Positions 1 to 7,051 of a stretch of 13,420 nucleotides of DNA are shown piece after piece. The stretch spans positions 1 to 13,420 of the forward strand of contig JAIYAJ010000583.1 of the NCBI GenBank assembly GCA_027489105.1, in the 5' to 3' direction. The position numbers were made by a program, and so were the translations under genes. The notes under the pieces are model-generated. The model made no database searches and was not told the origin of the DNA. It saw only the letters and a list, made by a program, of their open reading frames with translations. How positions within the stretch are numbered: the stretch's first letter is position 1; each line of letters begins with the position of its first letter. The stretch is from Zymomonas sp. GTDB taxonomy: Bacteria; Pseudomonadota; Alphaproteobacteria; Sphingomonadales; Sphingomonadaceae.

Positions 1-1
1 C

Positions 2-667
2 GCGACCGCAATGGGTGCTGCGACCCAGACGCTGCACTTCACCACCAATGTGCTGAAGCTGCCGGTCCGCCCTCCGGTCTATTCGGCCAAGCTCGCCTCC
101 TCCATCGCAGCGGTCACGCGCAACCGCTTCAGCCTCGGTGCAGGGCTGAGCGTATGGCCGGAGGACTATGCGGTGATGGGCGTGCCATGGGAGAAGCGTG
201 GCGAGCGGTTCGACGAGTGCATCGCCATCTTCCGGGGCCTTACCGCAGGCGGCTATTTCGAATTTCACGGCCAGCATTATGATCTGCCGCCGATCAAGCT
301 GAACCCGGTGCCGAGCAAACCGATCGACGTGCTGATCGGCGGGCATAGCGATGCGGCGCTGAAGCGCGCGGCAAGAAATGACGGCTGGATGTATGCGGGC
401 GGCGGCATCGACGCTCTGATCCCGCTGATCGAGAAATATCACGCCTTCCGAGAGCAGGCGGGCCGGACCTCCGCACCGCACAAGGTCTTTGCGACCGACA
501 TGGGCAATATATCGCTCGATATGATCAAGCGCTATGCCGACCTCGGCGTGACCGACCTCGCGGTGGCCTTCCGCAATCTCTATGCGGTCGAGGAGGACAG
601 CCAGCCGCTGCAGGACAAGCTGGACGACATGCGCCGGTTCGCTGACGCGATCATCGCGCAGTTCTGA
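2..667 (+). CDS. LLM-class flavin/F420-dependent oxidoreductase, C-terminal part (5' end outside window)
   Basis: This is a luciferase-like TIM-barrel oxidoreductase, a family that uses FMN or F420 to oxidise or reduce small molecules in the cytoplasm; the substrate cannot be told from sequence. The frame is open from the second base, so the gene starts upstream; an ATG at 11 is internal. Visible family features are the strand after the missing N-terminus (TTNVLKLPVRPPVYSAK), the region NRFSLGAGLSVWPEDYAVMGVPWEKRGERFDE in which the family's G-x-G and the 'GVP..eRG.R.dE' helix are clear, and the PIDVLIGGHSDAALKRAAR segment that packs near the cofactor. About 221 residues are present against a usual 280-340, so roughly 60-100 residues are missing. 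It ends convergently 34 bases from the next gene. F420 versus FMN use is unresolved; family call is firm, function is not. Confidence 0.82.
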   Translation, partial: ATAMGAATQTLHFTTNVLKLPVRPPVYSAKLASSIAAVTRNRFSLGAGLSVWPEDYAVMGVPWEKRGERFDECIAIFRGLTAGGYFEFHGQHYDLPPIKLNPVPSKPIDVLIGGHSDAALKRAARNDGWMYAGGGIDALIPLIEKYHAFREQAGRTSAPHKVFATDMGNISLDMIKRYADLGVTDLAVAFRNLYAVEEDSQPLQDKLDDMRRFADAIIAQF

Positions 668-701
668 TCATATCGGGGAGGGCGGTCCGATGCGGGGCCG
701 T

Positions 702-1757
702 TCAATAGACCGACTGTCGATACAGGCCCGCTTCGGCCATAGCATCGAGCACGTCTCCACCCAGGATCGCCGTCAGCGTCGCGTGAACGTCGTCGCCCAT
801 CAAGCGGCTGCCGCAGACATAGATGGCACATCCGGCCAGTGCCCAGTCGATCACGGTCATCCGCGCATCCTCGATCTGGTCGGTGACGAGCCGCTGCTCC
901 TCGCCGTCGCCGGGGAAGACGAGATCGCAGCGTTCGAGATGGCCGACCGATACCCATTGGGTGATTTCCGCTGCCAGCACCTGATCGTCGGCACTGTTGC
1001 GATCGCCGAAGATCAGCCAGTTGCGCGAACCCGCCGGGCGAGCCTTGATCTGGGCGTGGAGGCCGGCAATTCCGGTCGCGTTGCCGATAAGGATCAGCGG
1101 GATGTCCGCCGGTGGGGGCAGCAAGTCGCTATTGTCGCTGATGGCGATCCGAACCTCGTCGCCCGGCTGGATCGTCTCGCATAGCCAGCGCGATCTTTGG
1201 CCCCCTTGAGCGGCCAGGACCGGCACCAGCCGCACCACCAGTTCGAGCATCCCATCATCGGGCAGCGAGCCGATCATGTAGCAGCCGACAGGCGCACCGG
1301 CGGAAGTCCCCGGATCATCGAGGGCGGCGGGCGGCCCGCAATAGACACGGGCGACCGCTCCGGCACGCCAGGAGGTGTCGGTGGCGGTCGCGGTGAAGCG
1401 CAGCCGATACAGGGGACCGCCGGCCGAGTCCGGATTGGCAAGCAGGCGTTCGGCTAACCGCCAGGAGCGAAAGGCCTCCCTGTCCAGCAGAGGCTCGGCG
1501 GGCGCGATGTCGGGGCGGCGAGAGGCGGGCTTGCCTTCGATGGCGGCAGGGCGCGGATCGGGCGGCTCGAGACCGGACCCGTGCGTGCGGCGCAGCACAG
1601 CAAAGGTGATGAAAGCGAACAGAAGGACCGCCAGGGCCGCCGGTATCAGCAGGATCAGATTGAAACCGGTCAATGCGCTCTCTGCTTGCAGGACAATGTC
1701 GGGGCTACGCTCCGCAACTATCCGCCAAACCGTAAGGACCGGCGGGGGAAGGCGCAA
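702..1757 (-). CDS. Membrane-anchored FNR-type FAD/NAD(P)H reductase-like protein (sulfite reductase flavoprotein alpha-like, no flavodoxin domain)
   Basis: The C-terminal two thirds resemble the ferredoxin-NADP reductase module of CysJ/P450-reductase proteins. A WLCETIQPGDEV segment (FAD domain) is followed by the NAD(P)H-binding loop LILIGNATGIAGLHA near residue 220, WLIFGDRNSADD near 245, IYVCGSRLMGDDV near 310 and a terminal GLYRQSVY like the family's 'RYxxDVY'. A single hydrophobic helix (about residues 32-54) anchors it to the inner membrane, followed by a Pro-rich linker to about residue 90. There is no flavodoxin domain. The FAD-binding motif R-x-Y-S is changed to G158-C-Y160-M161, so FAD binding may be weakened. 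The start is a TTG with AGGA only 3 bases upstream; a second TTG at 1673 (Leu29), just before the membrane helix, is a reasonable alternative. It lies 49 bases behind gdh on the same strand. Related proteins often work with PepSY proteins in iron-siderophore or haem reduction; no PepSY gene is visible here. Confidence 0.75.
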   Translation of the reverse strand: MRLPPPVLTVWRIVAERSPDIVLQAESALTGFNLILLIPAALAVLLFAFITFAVLRRTHGSGLEPPDPRPAAIEGKPASRRPDIAPAEPLLDREAFRSWRLAERLLANPDSAGGPLYRLRFTATATDTSWRAGAVARVYCGPPAALDDPGTSAGAPVGCYMIGSLPDDGMLELVVRLVPVLAAQGGQRSRWLCETIQPGDEVRIAISDNSDLLPPPADIPLILIGNATGIAGLHAQIKARPAGSRNWLIFGDRNSADDQVLAAEITQWVSVGHLERCDLVFPGDGEEQRLVTDQIEDARMTVIDWALAGCAIYVCGSRLMGDDVHATLTAILGGDVLDAMAEAGLYRQSVY

Positions 1758-1778
1758 GCGTCCTGCATTTCAGCCAAT

Positions 1779-1799
1779 CGCCGGCATCGCACGCCGGCG
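1779..1799 (-). terminator. Possible stem-loop behind gdh
   Basis: A perfect 7-bp inverted repeat (CGCCGGC / GCCGGCG, 7-base loop) sits just past the gdh stop codon and before the reductase gene. There is no T-tract after it, so it is not a convincing intrinsic terminator. It could lower read-through, protect the 3' end of the gdh message, or be chance in GC-rich DNA. Confidence 0.3.
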
Positions 1800-1806
1800 T
1801 CTGACA

Positions 1807-4800
1807 TCAGCGAGCGAGCAGCGCGCGAGCCTGGGTGGCGAGCTGGGCCAGCATCGCCGCGCTGGGGGCTGCCGCAACGCGCGCCCGGGCAATCGTCCGG
1901 CGGAACTGCTCGACGCGGTCGCCATGCGTGGCGATCCATTGCGTGACGGCTTCGGCCGGCCCACGGCGGCCGTGGCGCGACAGGAAGTCCAGCCGGATCT
2001 GGCCGAACTCGCGCGTCAGGCCGGCGACCAGCAGGCGTTCCCAGGGATCGGCGCTGCGGAAGCGCGCGGCCGCCACCTTGGCCCAGTCGAGCCCCAACTG
2101 CTCGCCGAGCAGCACATAAGCGCGGGTGACCTCGACCTCGTCGGCGGACAATGTGCTTGCGAGCGCGGCCGTACCGATCGCGCCATCCATCTCGGCGACG
2201 CGCATCAGCCCGTCGATGACGGCGGGATCGACCCGGTCGGCGTCGATCCGCTGGCGGAGCTGATCGGACTGCTGCCGGGCTTCAGCCTTCAGCAATTCGC
2301 CGCGCGACGCATCGAGGCGCTGCAGTCCCGGCTGCAACATCTCGACGACGGCCCCGATATCGGTCCCCGGCGCGACGCTGCGCAGCAGGTCGGCGACGTG
2401 CGAACGGGCGGAATCGGCGAGGGTGGTCAACAGGGTCAGGCGCAATTGCTCCTCGACCTCGGCGGTCTCGATGCTCTCGAAGATCGCCTCCAGCCCGAAC
2501 AGCGCGTCGGCGGTGAAATAGGCTGTCGCGACCTGCGCCAGCGCGACGCCTTCCTCCTCGGCAATCTCGAACGGCGCGACGATGCCCAGCCGGTTGATTA
2601 CGCGGTTCGACATCTTCGTCGCCAATATCTGCGGGCGCAGGCGATGCTCGCGAATCGCGTCGGCGAACGTCTTGCGCATCGCCTCGGGGAAGCTCGCCAG
2701 CAGCAAGGGCTCCAGCGCCGGATCGGCGGTGGCGTCGCTGTTCTCGATCGCGTCCTGCAGCGCCAGCTTGCCATGCGACAGCAGGATCGCCAGCTCTGAC
2801 CGAGTCAGACCCTGCCCATCCTGGACGCGGCGCAGGAGCATGTCGTTGCCGTCGAGCCCGTCGATGGCGCGGTTGATGCGCCCGGCATCCTCGAGGATTT
2901 CGATCACGCGCAGCTGCGACGGCAGGGCGTCCGCCCCGCCGCGCTCGGCCAGTGACAGCGCCAGCGTCTGCAGGCGATTATCCTCCAGCACGATCCGGGA
3001 GACGTCGTCGGTCATGCGCCCGAGCAGCGCGTTGCGCTTGTCGAACGGCAGCCGGCCTTCGTTCATCTCGCGGTTGAGCGCGATCTTGATGTTCACCTCA
3101 TTGTCCGAGCAGTCGACGCCGGCTGAATTGTCGATGAAGTCGGTGTTGATCCGGCCGCCCTTGAGCGCGAACTCGATGCGCCCAGCCTGGGTGACGCCCA
3201 GGTTCGCGCCTTCGCCGACGACGCGCGCACGCACCTCCCCGCCGTTGACGCGGTGTGCCTCGTTCGAGCGGTCGCCGACTTCGGCATTGGTTTCGGAGCG
3301 CGCCTTCACATAGGTGCCGATTCCGCCGAACCAGAGAAGATCGACCGGGCTCTTCAGGATCGCTGCGATCAGCGCGGACGGGTCGAGCACGTCGTCCTGG
3401 ATGTCGAGCGCGGCCTTGATTTGGGCCGAGATCGGAATCTCCTTCTGGTCGCGCGGGAAGATGCCGCCGCCCTTTGAGATCAGCTTGGCGTCATAGTCCA
3501 TCCAGCTTGAGCGGGGCAGGGCGAACAGGCGCTGGCGTTCCGCAAAAGAGCGCGCCGCGTCGGGATCGGGATCGAGAAAGATGTGGCGATGGTCGAAGGC
3601 TGCGATCAGCCGGATCGTTTCCGACAGCAGCATGCCATTGCCGAATACGTCGCCCGACATGTCCCCGCAGCCGACGACGCGGATGGGGTCCTTCTGGACG
3701 TCGACGCCCATCTCCGCGAAGTGACGCTGCACCGACACCCAGGCGCCGCGCGCGGTGATGCCCATCGCCTTGTGGTCGTAGCCATGGCTGCCGCCGCTGG
3801 CGAAAGCGTCGCCCAGCCAGAAGCCGCGTTCGACCGCGATCGCATTGGCGACGTCGGAGAAGGTTGCCGTGCCCTTGTCGGCGGCGACGACGAAATAGGG
3901 ATCCTCGCCATCACGGACCACGACCTTGGCCGGGTGGACCACCTTGCCGTCCACGATATTGTCGGTGACCGACAGCAGCGAGCGGATGAAGATACGATAG
4001 CTTTCGGTGCCCTCGGCGAGCCAGGCATCGCGATCGGACGGCGCGGGCAACTGCTTGGCATAGAAACCACCCTTCGCACCGGTCGGCACGATGACGGCGT
4101 TCTTGACGACCTGCGCCTTCATCAGGCCGAGAATCTCGGTGCGGAAATCGTCGCGCCGGTCGGACCAGCGCAACCCGCCGCGCGCGATCGGCCCGCCGCG
4201 CAGATGTATGCCCTCGACGCGCGGGCTGTAGACCCAGATTTCCCGCCACGGAACCGGCGCGGGCAGTCCGGGTATGCCGCTTGAATCGATCTTGAACGCC
4301 AGCGCTTCCTTGGCAGCGGGTGAGAAGGCGTTGGTCCGCAGGGTTGCGCGCACCACCGCGCGGAAGCGACGGAGCATGCGGTCGTCATCGATCGCGCTGA
4401 CCTGCTTCAATCCCGTTTCGATCGCCGCATGCAGCGCCTCGGCGCGCTTGTCGTCGCGCTGCCCCGGCTGATGCAGCGCACGGAAATAGGCGATGATGTC
4501 GCGCGCGACGCCGGGGGCCTTCTTCAGCGCCTCGACCGCAGTGGCGAGGCCATAGGAGAAGCCGGTCTGGCGCAGATAGCGGAACCAGGCCCGGAACAGC
4601 ACCGTCTCTTCGGGCTGCAGGCCCACCGTCACGATCAGTTCGTTGAACAGGTCATTCTCGGCGCGCCCCTCGAGCGTCGCTGCGATTGCGCCCTCGGCAA
4701 TGGCCGCGTTCTCGAGAAGTTGTGCGATCCCCTCCGGATTGGCGACATCCAGCAGGAAGTCGTGGATATAACCGATTTCGCCGCCGTTGAGCGGGGTCGG

Positions 4801-6465
4801 TATCTCCTCCAGCACCCGGAAGCCGAAATTCTCCAGCACCGGCACGCCTTCGGACAGAGGGATCAATGCCCCCTTGCGGTAGATCTTGAGCCGGAGGCGC
4901 CCGTCCGGGTCACGCTCCTTGCGATACAGGCGGCAACCGCGTGCCTGTCCGTCGGGCAGGGCGTTCATGCGGAGGATATCGATCGCGGCTTCGCCCGGGG
5001 TCGAATGGGTGCGATAGGTGCCGGGGAAGGCTGCCGCATAGTCGATCGCCAGACGCGCCGCCCGGGTGGCCGGCTCCATCTCCGCCAGCTGCGCTTCGAC
5101 CGCCGGTTCCCAGCCGCGCAGCATTTCGGTCAGGCGACGGTCAAGCGGCTCGCTGTCGGGCACTGCGGCATGCGGGGGCAAGTCGAACATGTAGCGGATT
5201 TGCGCGATGTCGCCTTCGCCCAGCTGCAGGGACCAGTTGGCCAGCGTCGCGCCCGTGGCTTCCCCCAGCATATCGGCAATAGCGGTGCGGCTGCCGGTGG
5301 TCAGAAGCTCGCGGGGGAGCCAGACGATGGCGACGAGATGCTCGCCGAGCGTGGTGCGGACCAGCTCGAGGCGCGGGCGCGGCCGATCGACCAGCGACAT
5401 GGCGCTGAGCACGACCCGTTCGAGCGCATCGGCGGGGAGGGCCAGGACGAGATCGGGCGGCAGTTCCGACAGGGCGTGGTGCAGCGCCTTGCCCGCATGC
5501 CCGCGCGGGTCAAAGCCCAGCTTCTCTTCAAGCGCGGCGAGCCGCGTGCGCAATACGGGAATCTCGTCCACCGGGGTGCGCAGTGCAGCGCTCGTCCACA
5601 GGCCGGCGTGGACCGACAGCCCCTTGATTGTCTTGCCCTCGCGGACCGGGCTGACGATCAGGTCGAGCGGCGCGCGACGGTGAACGGTCGAACGGCAGTC
5701 GGATTTCAGGACCAGCGGAGCGCTGCCGCCTTCCTCGAACCAGGCGAGCGCGGCCTTGGCGGTATTCTTGCGCCACAGTTCAGGCGCACCGACACGCATG
5801 ATCCCGAGGGGCGCTGCGGCATCCGACGTTCCCTCGATGCGGTGGCCCAGCAGGGTCAGATTGCCGTCGAGAAGCCAGCGCAGCAGCGCCGCGCCTTCGC
5901 CGTCGGGGAGCAACTCGGCGTCGTCACGCATCGCGACCTGCATCGCCTGCCAGTCGCGCACGGCACCGCGCACGTCGGCCAGCACCGATGCGATCGTCTG
6001 CGCGAGCGCCTGCCGCTCGCGGGCGTCGACGCGGTCGGCTTCGAGATAGATGAAGGATTCACGACGTTCTCCGACGCTTGCTTTGGCAAGCAGTGCGGTC
6101 AGCACGCCATCCTCGTCGCGCCGTACTGCCGCCACAGGGTGGAGCAGCCGGCGGACCTCTATATTGTGGTGCGCCATGGCGGCCGAAACCGAGTCCACCA
6201 GAAAGGGCATGTCGTCGTTGACGATGGCGATCCGCATCAGGCGGCGGCCGTCGCTCGTCCCACCGACGCTCTGGACCGTGATCGCGGGGTGGCCCGGCTG
6301 GCGCTTGTGTGCCACGTCCGCAAGAAAGCGGGCGGCGGCCTCCAGTTGGGCTTCGTCCATGCCGGCCAGTTCACCGGGCAGGGCGCCGCTTGTCAGGGCC
6401 TTGGTGAAGATTGCGGGGAAATCCTGGCTGTCCGACTTGGAAAGATCAGCCGCTTCGATGTCCAT
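1807..6465 (-). CDS. gdhB: NAD-specific glutamate dehydrogenase, large bacterial type (about 170-180 kDa)
   Basis: This enzyme deaminates L-glutamate to 2-oxoglutarate and ammonium with NAD+, feeding the TCA cycle; it is cytoplasmic and oligomeric. At 1552 residues it matches the large bacterial GDH family (Bac_GDH, about 1500-1650 residues) and not the 450-residue GdhA type. The N-terminal half (to about 700) holds the ACT-like regulatory regions. The catalytic half shows GGPIARGGLRWSDRRDDFRT (from about 756), MKAQVVKNAVIVPTGAKGGF with the presumed catalytic Lys798, GDMSGDVFGNGM from residue 934 in the dinucleotide-binding region, and VVGEGANLGVTQAGRIEFA around 1084. The start is backed by AGGAG 8 bases upstream of the ATG. 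It is preceded on the same strand by the signalling operon, with 202 bases between, and followed 49 bases later by the reductase-like gene. All core motifs are intact. The symbol gdhB follows use in other bacteria; gdh2 is also used. Confidence 0.97.
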   Translation of the reverse strand: MDIEAADLSKSDSQDFPAIFTKALTSGALPGELAGMDEAQLEAAARFLADVAHKRQPGHPAITVQSVGGTSDGRRLMRIAIVNDDMPFLVDSVSAAMAHHNIEVRRLLHPVAAVRRDEDGVLTALLAKASVGERRESFIYLEADRVDARERQALAQTIASVLADVRGAVRDWQAMQVAMRDDAELLPDGEGAALLRWLLDGNLTLLGHRIEGTSDAAAPLGIMRVGAPELWRKNTAKAALAWFEEGGSAPLVLKSDCRSTVHRRAPLDLIVSPVREGKTIKGLSVHAGLWTSAALRTPVDEIPVLRTRLAALEEKLGFDPRGHAGKALHHALSELPPDLVLALPADALERVVLSAMSLVDRPRPRLELVRTTLGEHLVAIVWLPRELLTTGSRTAIADMLGEATGATLANWSLQLGEGDIAQIRYMFDLPPHAAVPDSEPLDRRLTEMLRGWEPAVEAQLAEMEPATRAARLAIDYAAAFPGTYRTHSTPGEAAIDILRMNALPDGQARGCRLYRKERDPDGRLRLKIYRKGALIPLSEGVPVLENFGFRVLEEIPTPLNGGEIGYIHDFLLDVANPEGIAQLLENAAIAEGAIAATLEGRAENDLFNELIVTVGLQPEETVLFRAWFRYLRQTGFSYGLATAVEALKKAPGVARDIIAYFRALHQPGQRDDKRAEALHAAIETGLKQVSAIDDDRMLRRFRAVVRATLRTNAFSPAAKEALAFKIDSSGIPGLPAPVPWREIWVYSPRVEGIHLRGGPIARGGLRWSDRRDDFRTEILGLMKAQVVKNAVIVPTGAKGGFYAKQLPAPSDRDAWLAEGTESYRIFIRSLLSVTDNIVDGKVVHPAKVVVRDGEDPYFVVAADKGTATFSDVANAIAVERGFWLGDAFASGGSHGYDHKAMGITARGAWVSVQRHFAEMGVDVQKDPIRVVGCGDMSGDVFGNGMLLSETIRLIAAFDHRHIFLDPDPDAARSFAERQRLFALPRSSWMDYDAKLISKGGGIFPRDQKEIPISAQIKAALDIQDDVLDPSALIAAILKSPVDLLWFGGIGTYVKARSETNAEVGDRSNEAHRVNGGEVRARVVGEGANLGVTQAGRIEFALKGGRINTDFIDNSAGVDCSDNEVNIKIALNREMNEGRLPFDKRNALLGRMTDDVSRIVLEDNRLQTLALSLAERGGADALPSQLRVIEILEDAGRINRAIDGLDGNDMLLRRVQDGQGLTRSELAILLSHGKLALQDAIENSDATADPALEPLLLASFPEAMRKTFADAIREHRLRPQILATKMSNRVINRLGIVAPFEIAEEEGVALAQVATAYFTADALFGLEAIFESIETAEVEEQLRLTLLTTLADSARSHVADLLRSVAPGTDIGAVVEMLQPGLQRLDASRGELLKAEARQQSDQLRQRIDADRVDPAVIDGLMRVAEMDGAIGTAALASTLSADEVEVTRAYVLLGEQLGLDWAKVAAARFRSADPWERLLVAGLTREFGQIRLDFLSRHGRRGPAEAVTQWIATHGDRVEQFRRTIARARVAAAPSAAMLAQLATQARALLAR

Positions 6466-6473
6466 CTGGTCCG

Positions 6474-6478
6474 CTCCT
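6474..6478 (-). promoter_or_regulatory. Ribosome binding site of the glutamate dehydrogenase gene
   Basis: The minus strand reads AGGAG, then 8 bases, then ATG. This is the best Shine-Dalgarno match near the 5' end of the gene and settles the start codon used here. Confidence 0.75.
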
Positions 6479-6511
6479 GCTCGCCGCGTCTGGTCTCGGC
6501 CAGATCACGAA

Positions 6512-6545
6512 CGGGAAAACTCTCCCGGATATGGTCCCCTATCCG
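6512..6545. repeat. Two overlapping inverted repeats in the gdh leader
   Basis: On the plus strand, CGGGA (6512-6516) pairs with TCCCG (6523-6527), and CGGATA (6526-6531) pairs with TATCCG (6540-6545). The two repeats share bases 6526-6527, so as RNA hairpins they would exclude one another; as DNA they could be operator half-sites. They lie 47-80 bases ahead of the gdh start and overlap the tentative -10 box. The arms are short, so chance is possible. Confidence 0.35.
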
Positions 6546-6556
6546 AACAGTCTCAA
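6528..6556 (-). promoter_or_regulatory. Tentative sigma70-type promoter of gdh
   Basis: The minus strand reads TTGAGA (6556-6551), a 17-base spacer, then CATATC (6533-6528). The -35 is close to the alphaproteobacterial TTGAC pattern; the -10 is weak (three of six to TATAAT). The 202-base gap between the CheY-like gene and gdh suggests that gdh has its own promoter, and this is the best pair I found there. The rest of the gap contains a weak repeat (AGCGCG 6611-6616 / CGCGCT 6627-6632, no T-tract) behind the CheY-like gene and nothing else I can name. Confidence 0.3.
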
Positions 6557-6667
6557 GACATGGTTGCGATTGTTACGGAAAATGCAAACTCCATGCGGGG
6601 GCTGCGAAGGAGCGCGCGCTTTTTCCCGCGCTTTGGCGGAAATGTGCAATTTTCTGCCGTATGAGGC

Positions 6668-7051
6668 TCAGTCGCTCAGCATTTCCCTGACCTGCGGGGC
6701 GAGTTGAAGCGGGTCGAAAGGTTTTGTGATGACCCCCACAGCCCCCGCTGCGAGATACTCGTCTACATCTTCGGGCCGCGCGCGAGCGGTGACGAACACC
6801 ACCGGGATCGAGGCGGTGCGCGCATCGGCGCGCAGGGTCTTCAGCAAATCCGGGCCGCTCATGCCCGGCATCATGACGTCGATCATCGCGAGATCGGGGC
6901 GCCACGCGTCTGCCGTGAGCAGCTTGAGCGCGGCGTCCCCGGATTCGGCGGTGCGCACGTCGAAACTCGGATCGAGCTTCAACGCCATCTTCACGATCAG
7001 GCGGATGTCGCTCTCATCATCGACATAGAGAATGCGCGTGGGGTCACTCAT
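6668..7051 (-). CDS. CheY-like single-domain response regulator
   Basis: This is a stand-alone receiver domain of 127 residues with no output domain, so it acts by phospho-dependent protein contacts or as a phosphate sink or shuttle in the cytoplasm. All receiver residues are present: acidic pair Asp11/Asp12 (ILYVDDE), phospho-acceptor Asp58 (AMIDVMMPGMSG), switch Thr88 (VVFVTARA) and Lys110 followed by Pro (VITKPFD). The start ATG overlaps the stop of the histidine kinase gene (ATGA), and a strong GGAGG lies 6 bases upstream inside the kinase gene. It is therefore translated well in its own right while being coupled to the kinase. It lacks the FAT GUY motif known from sphingomonad stress regulators such as SdrG. 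It is the last gene of the signalling operon; gdh follows on the same strand. Confidence 0.95.
   Translation of the reverse strand: MSDPTRILYVDDESDIRLIVKMALKLDPSFDVRTAESGDAALKLLTADAWRPDLAMIDVMMPGMSGPDLLKTLRADARTASIPVVFVTARARPEDVDEYLAAGAVGVITKPFDPLQLAPQVREMLSD

Noticed and set aside
1375..2799. A 474-codon open frame on the plus strand across the reductase/gdh junction
   Set aside because: It is antisense to two real genes, crosses their boundary and has low-complexity mirror-frame composition. It is a shadow.
4429..6690. A 753-codon open frame on the plus strand opposite glutamate dehydrogenase
   Set aside because: It lies wholly over the coding strand of gdh, has no recognisable domain, and is rich in Arg, Gln, Gly, Ala and Asp as expected of a mirror frame in high-GC DNA.
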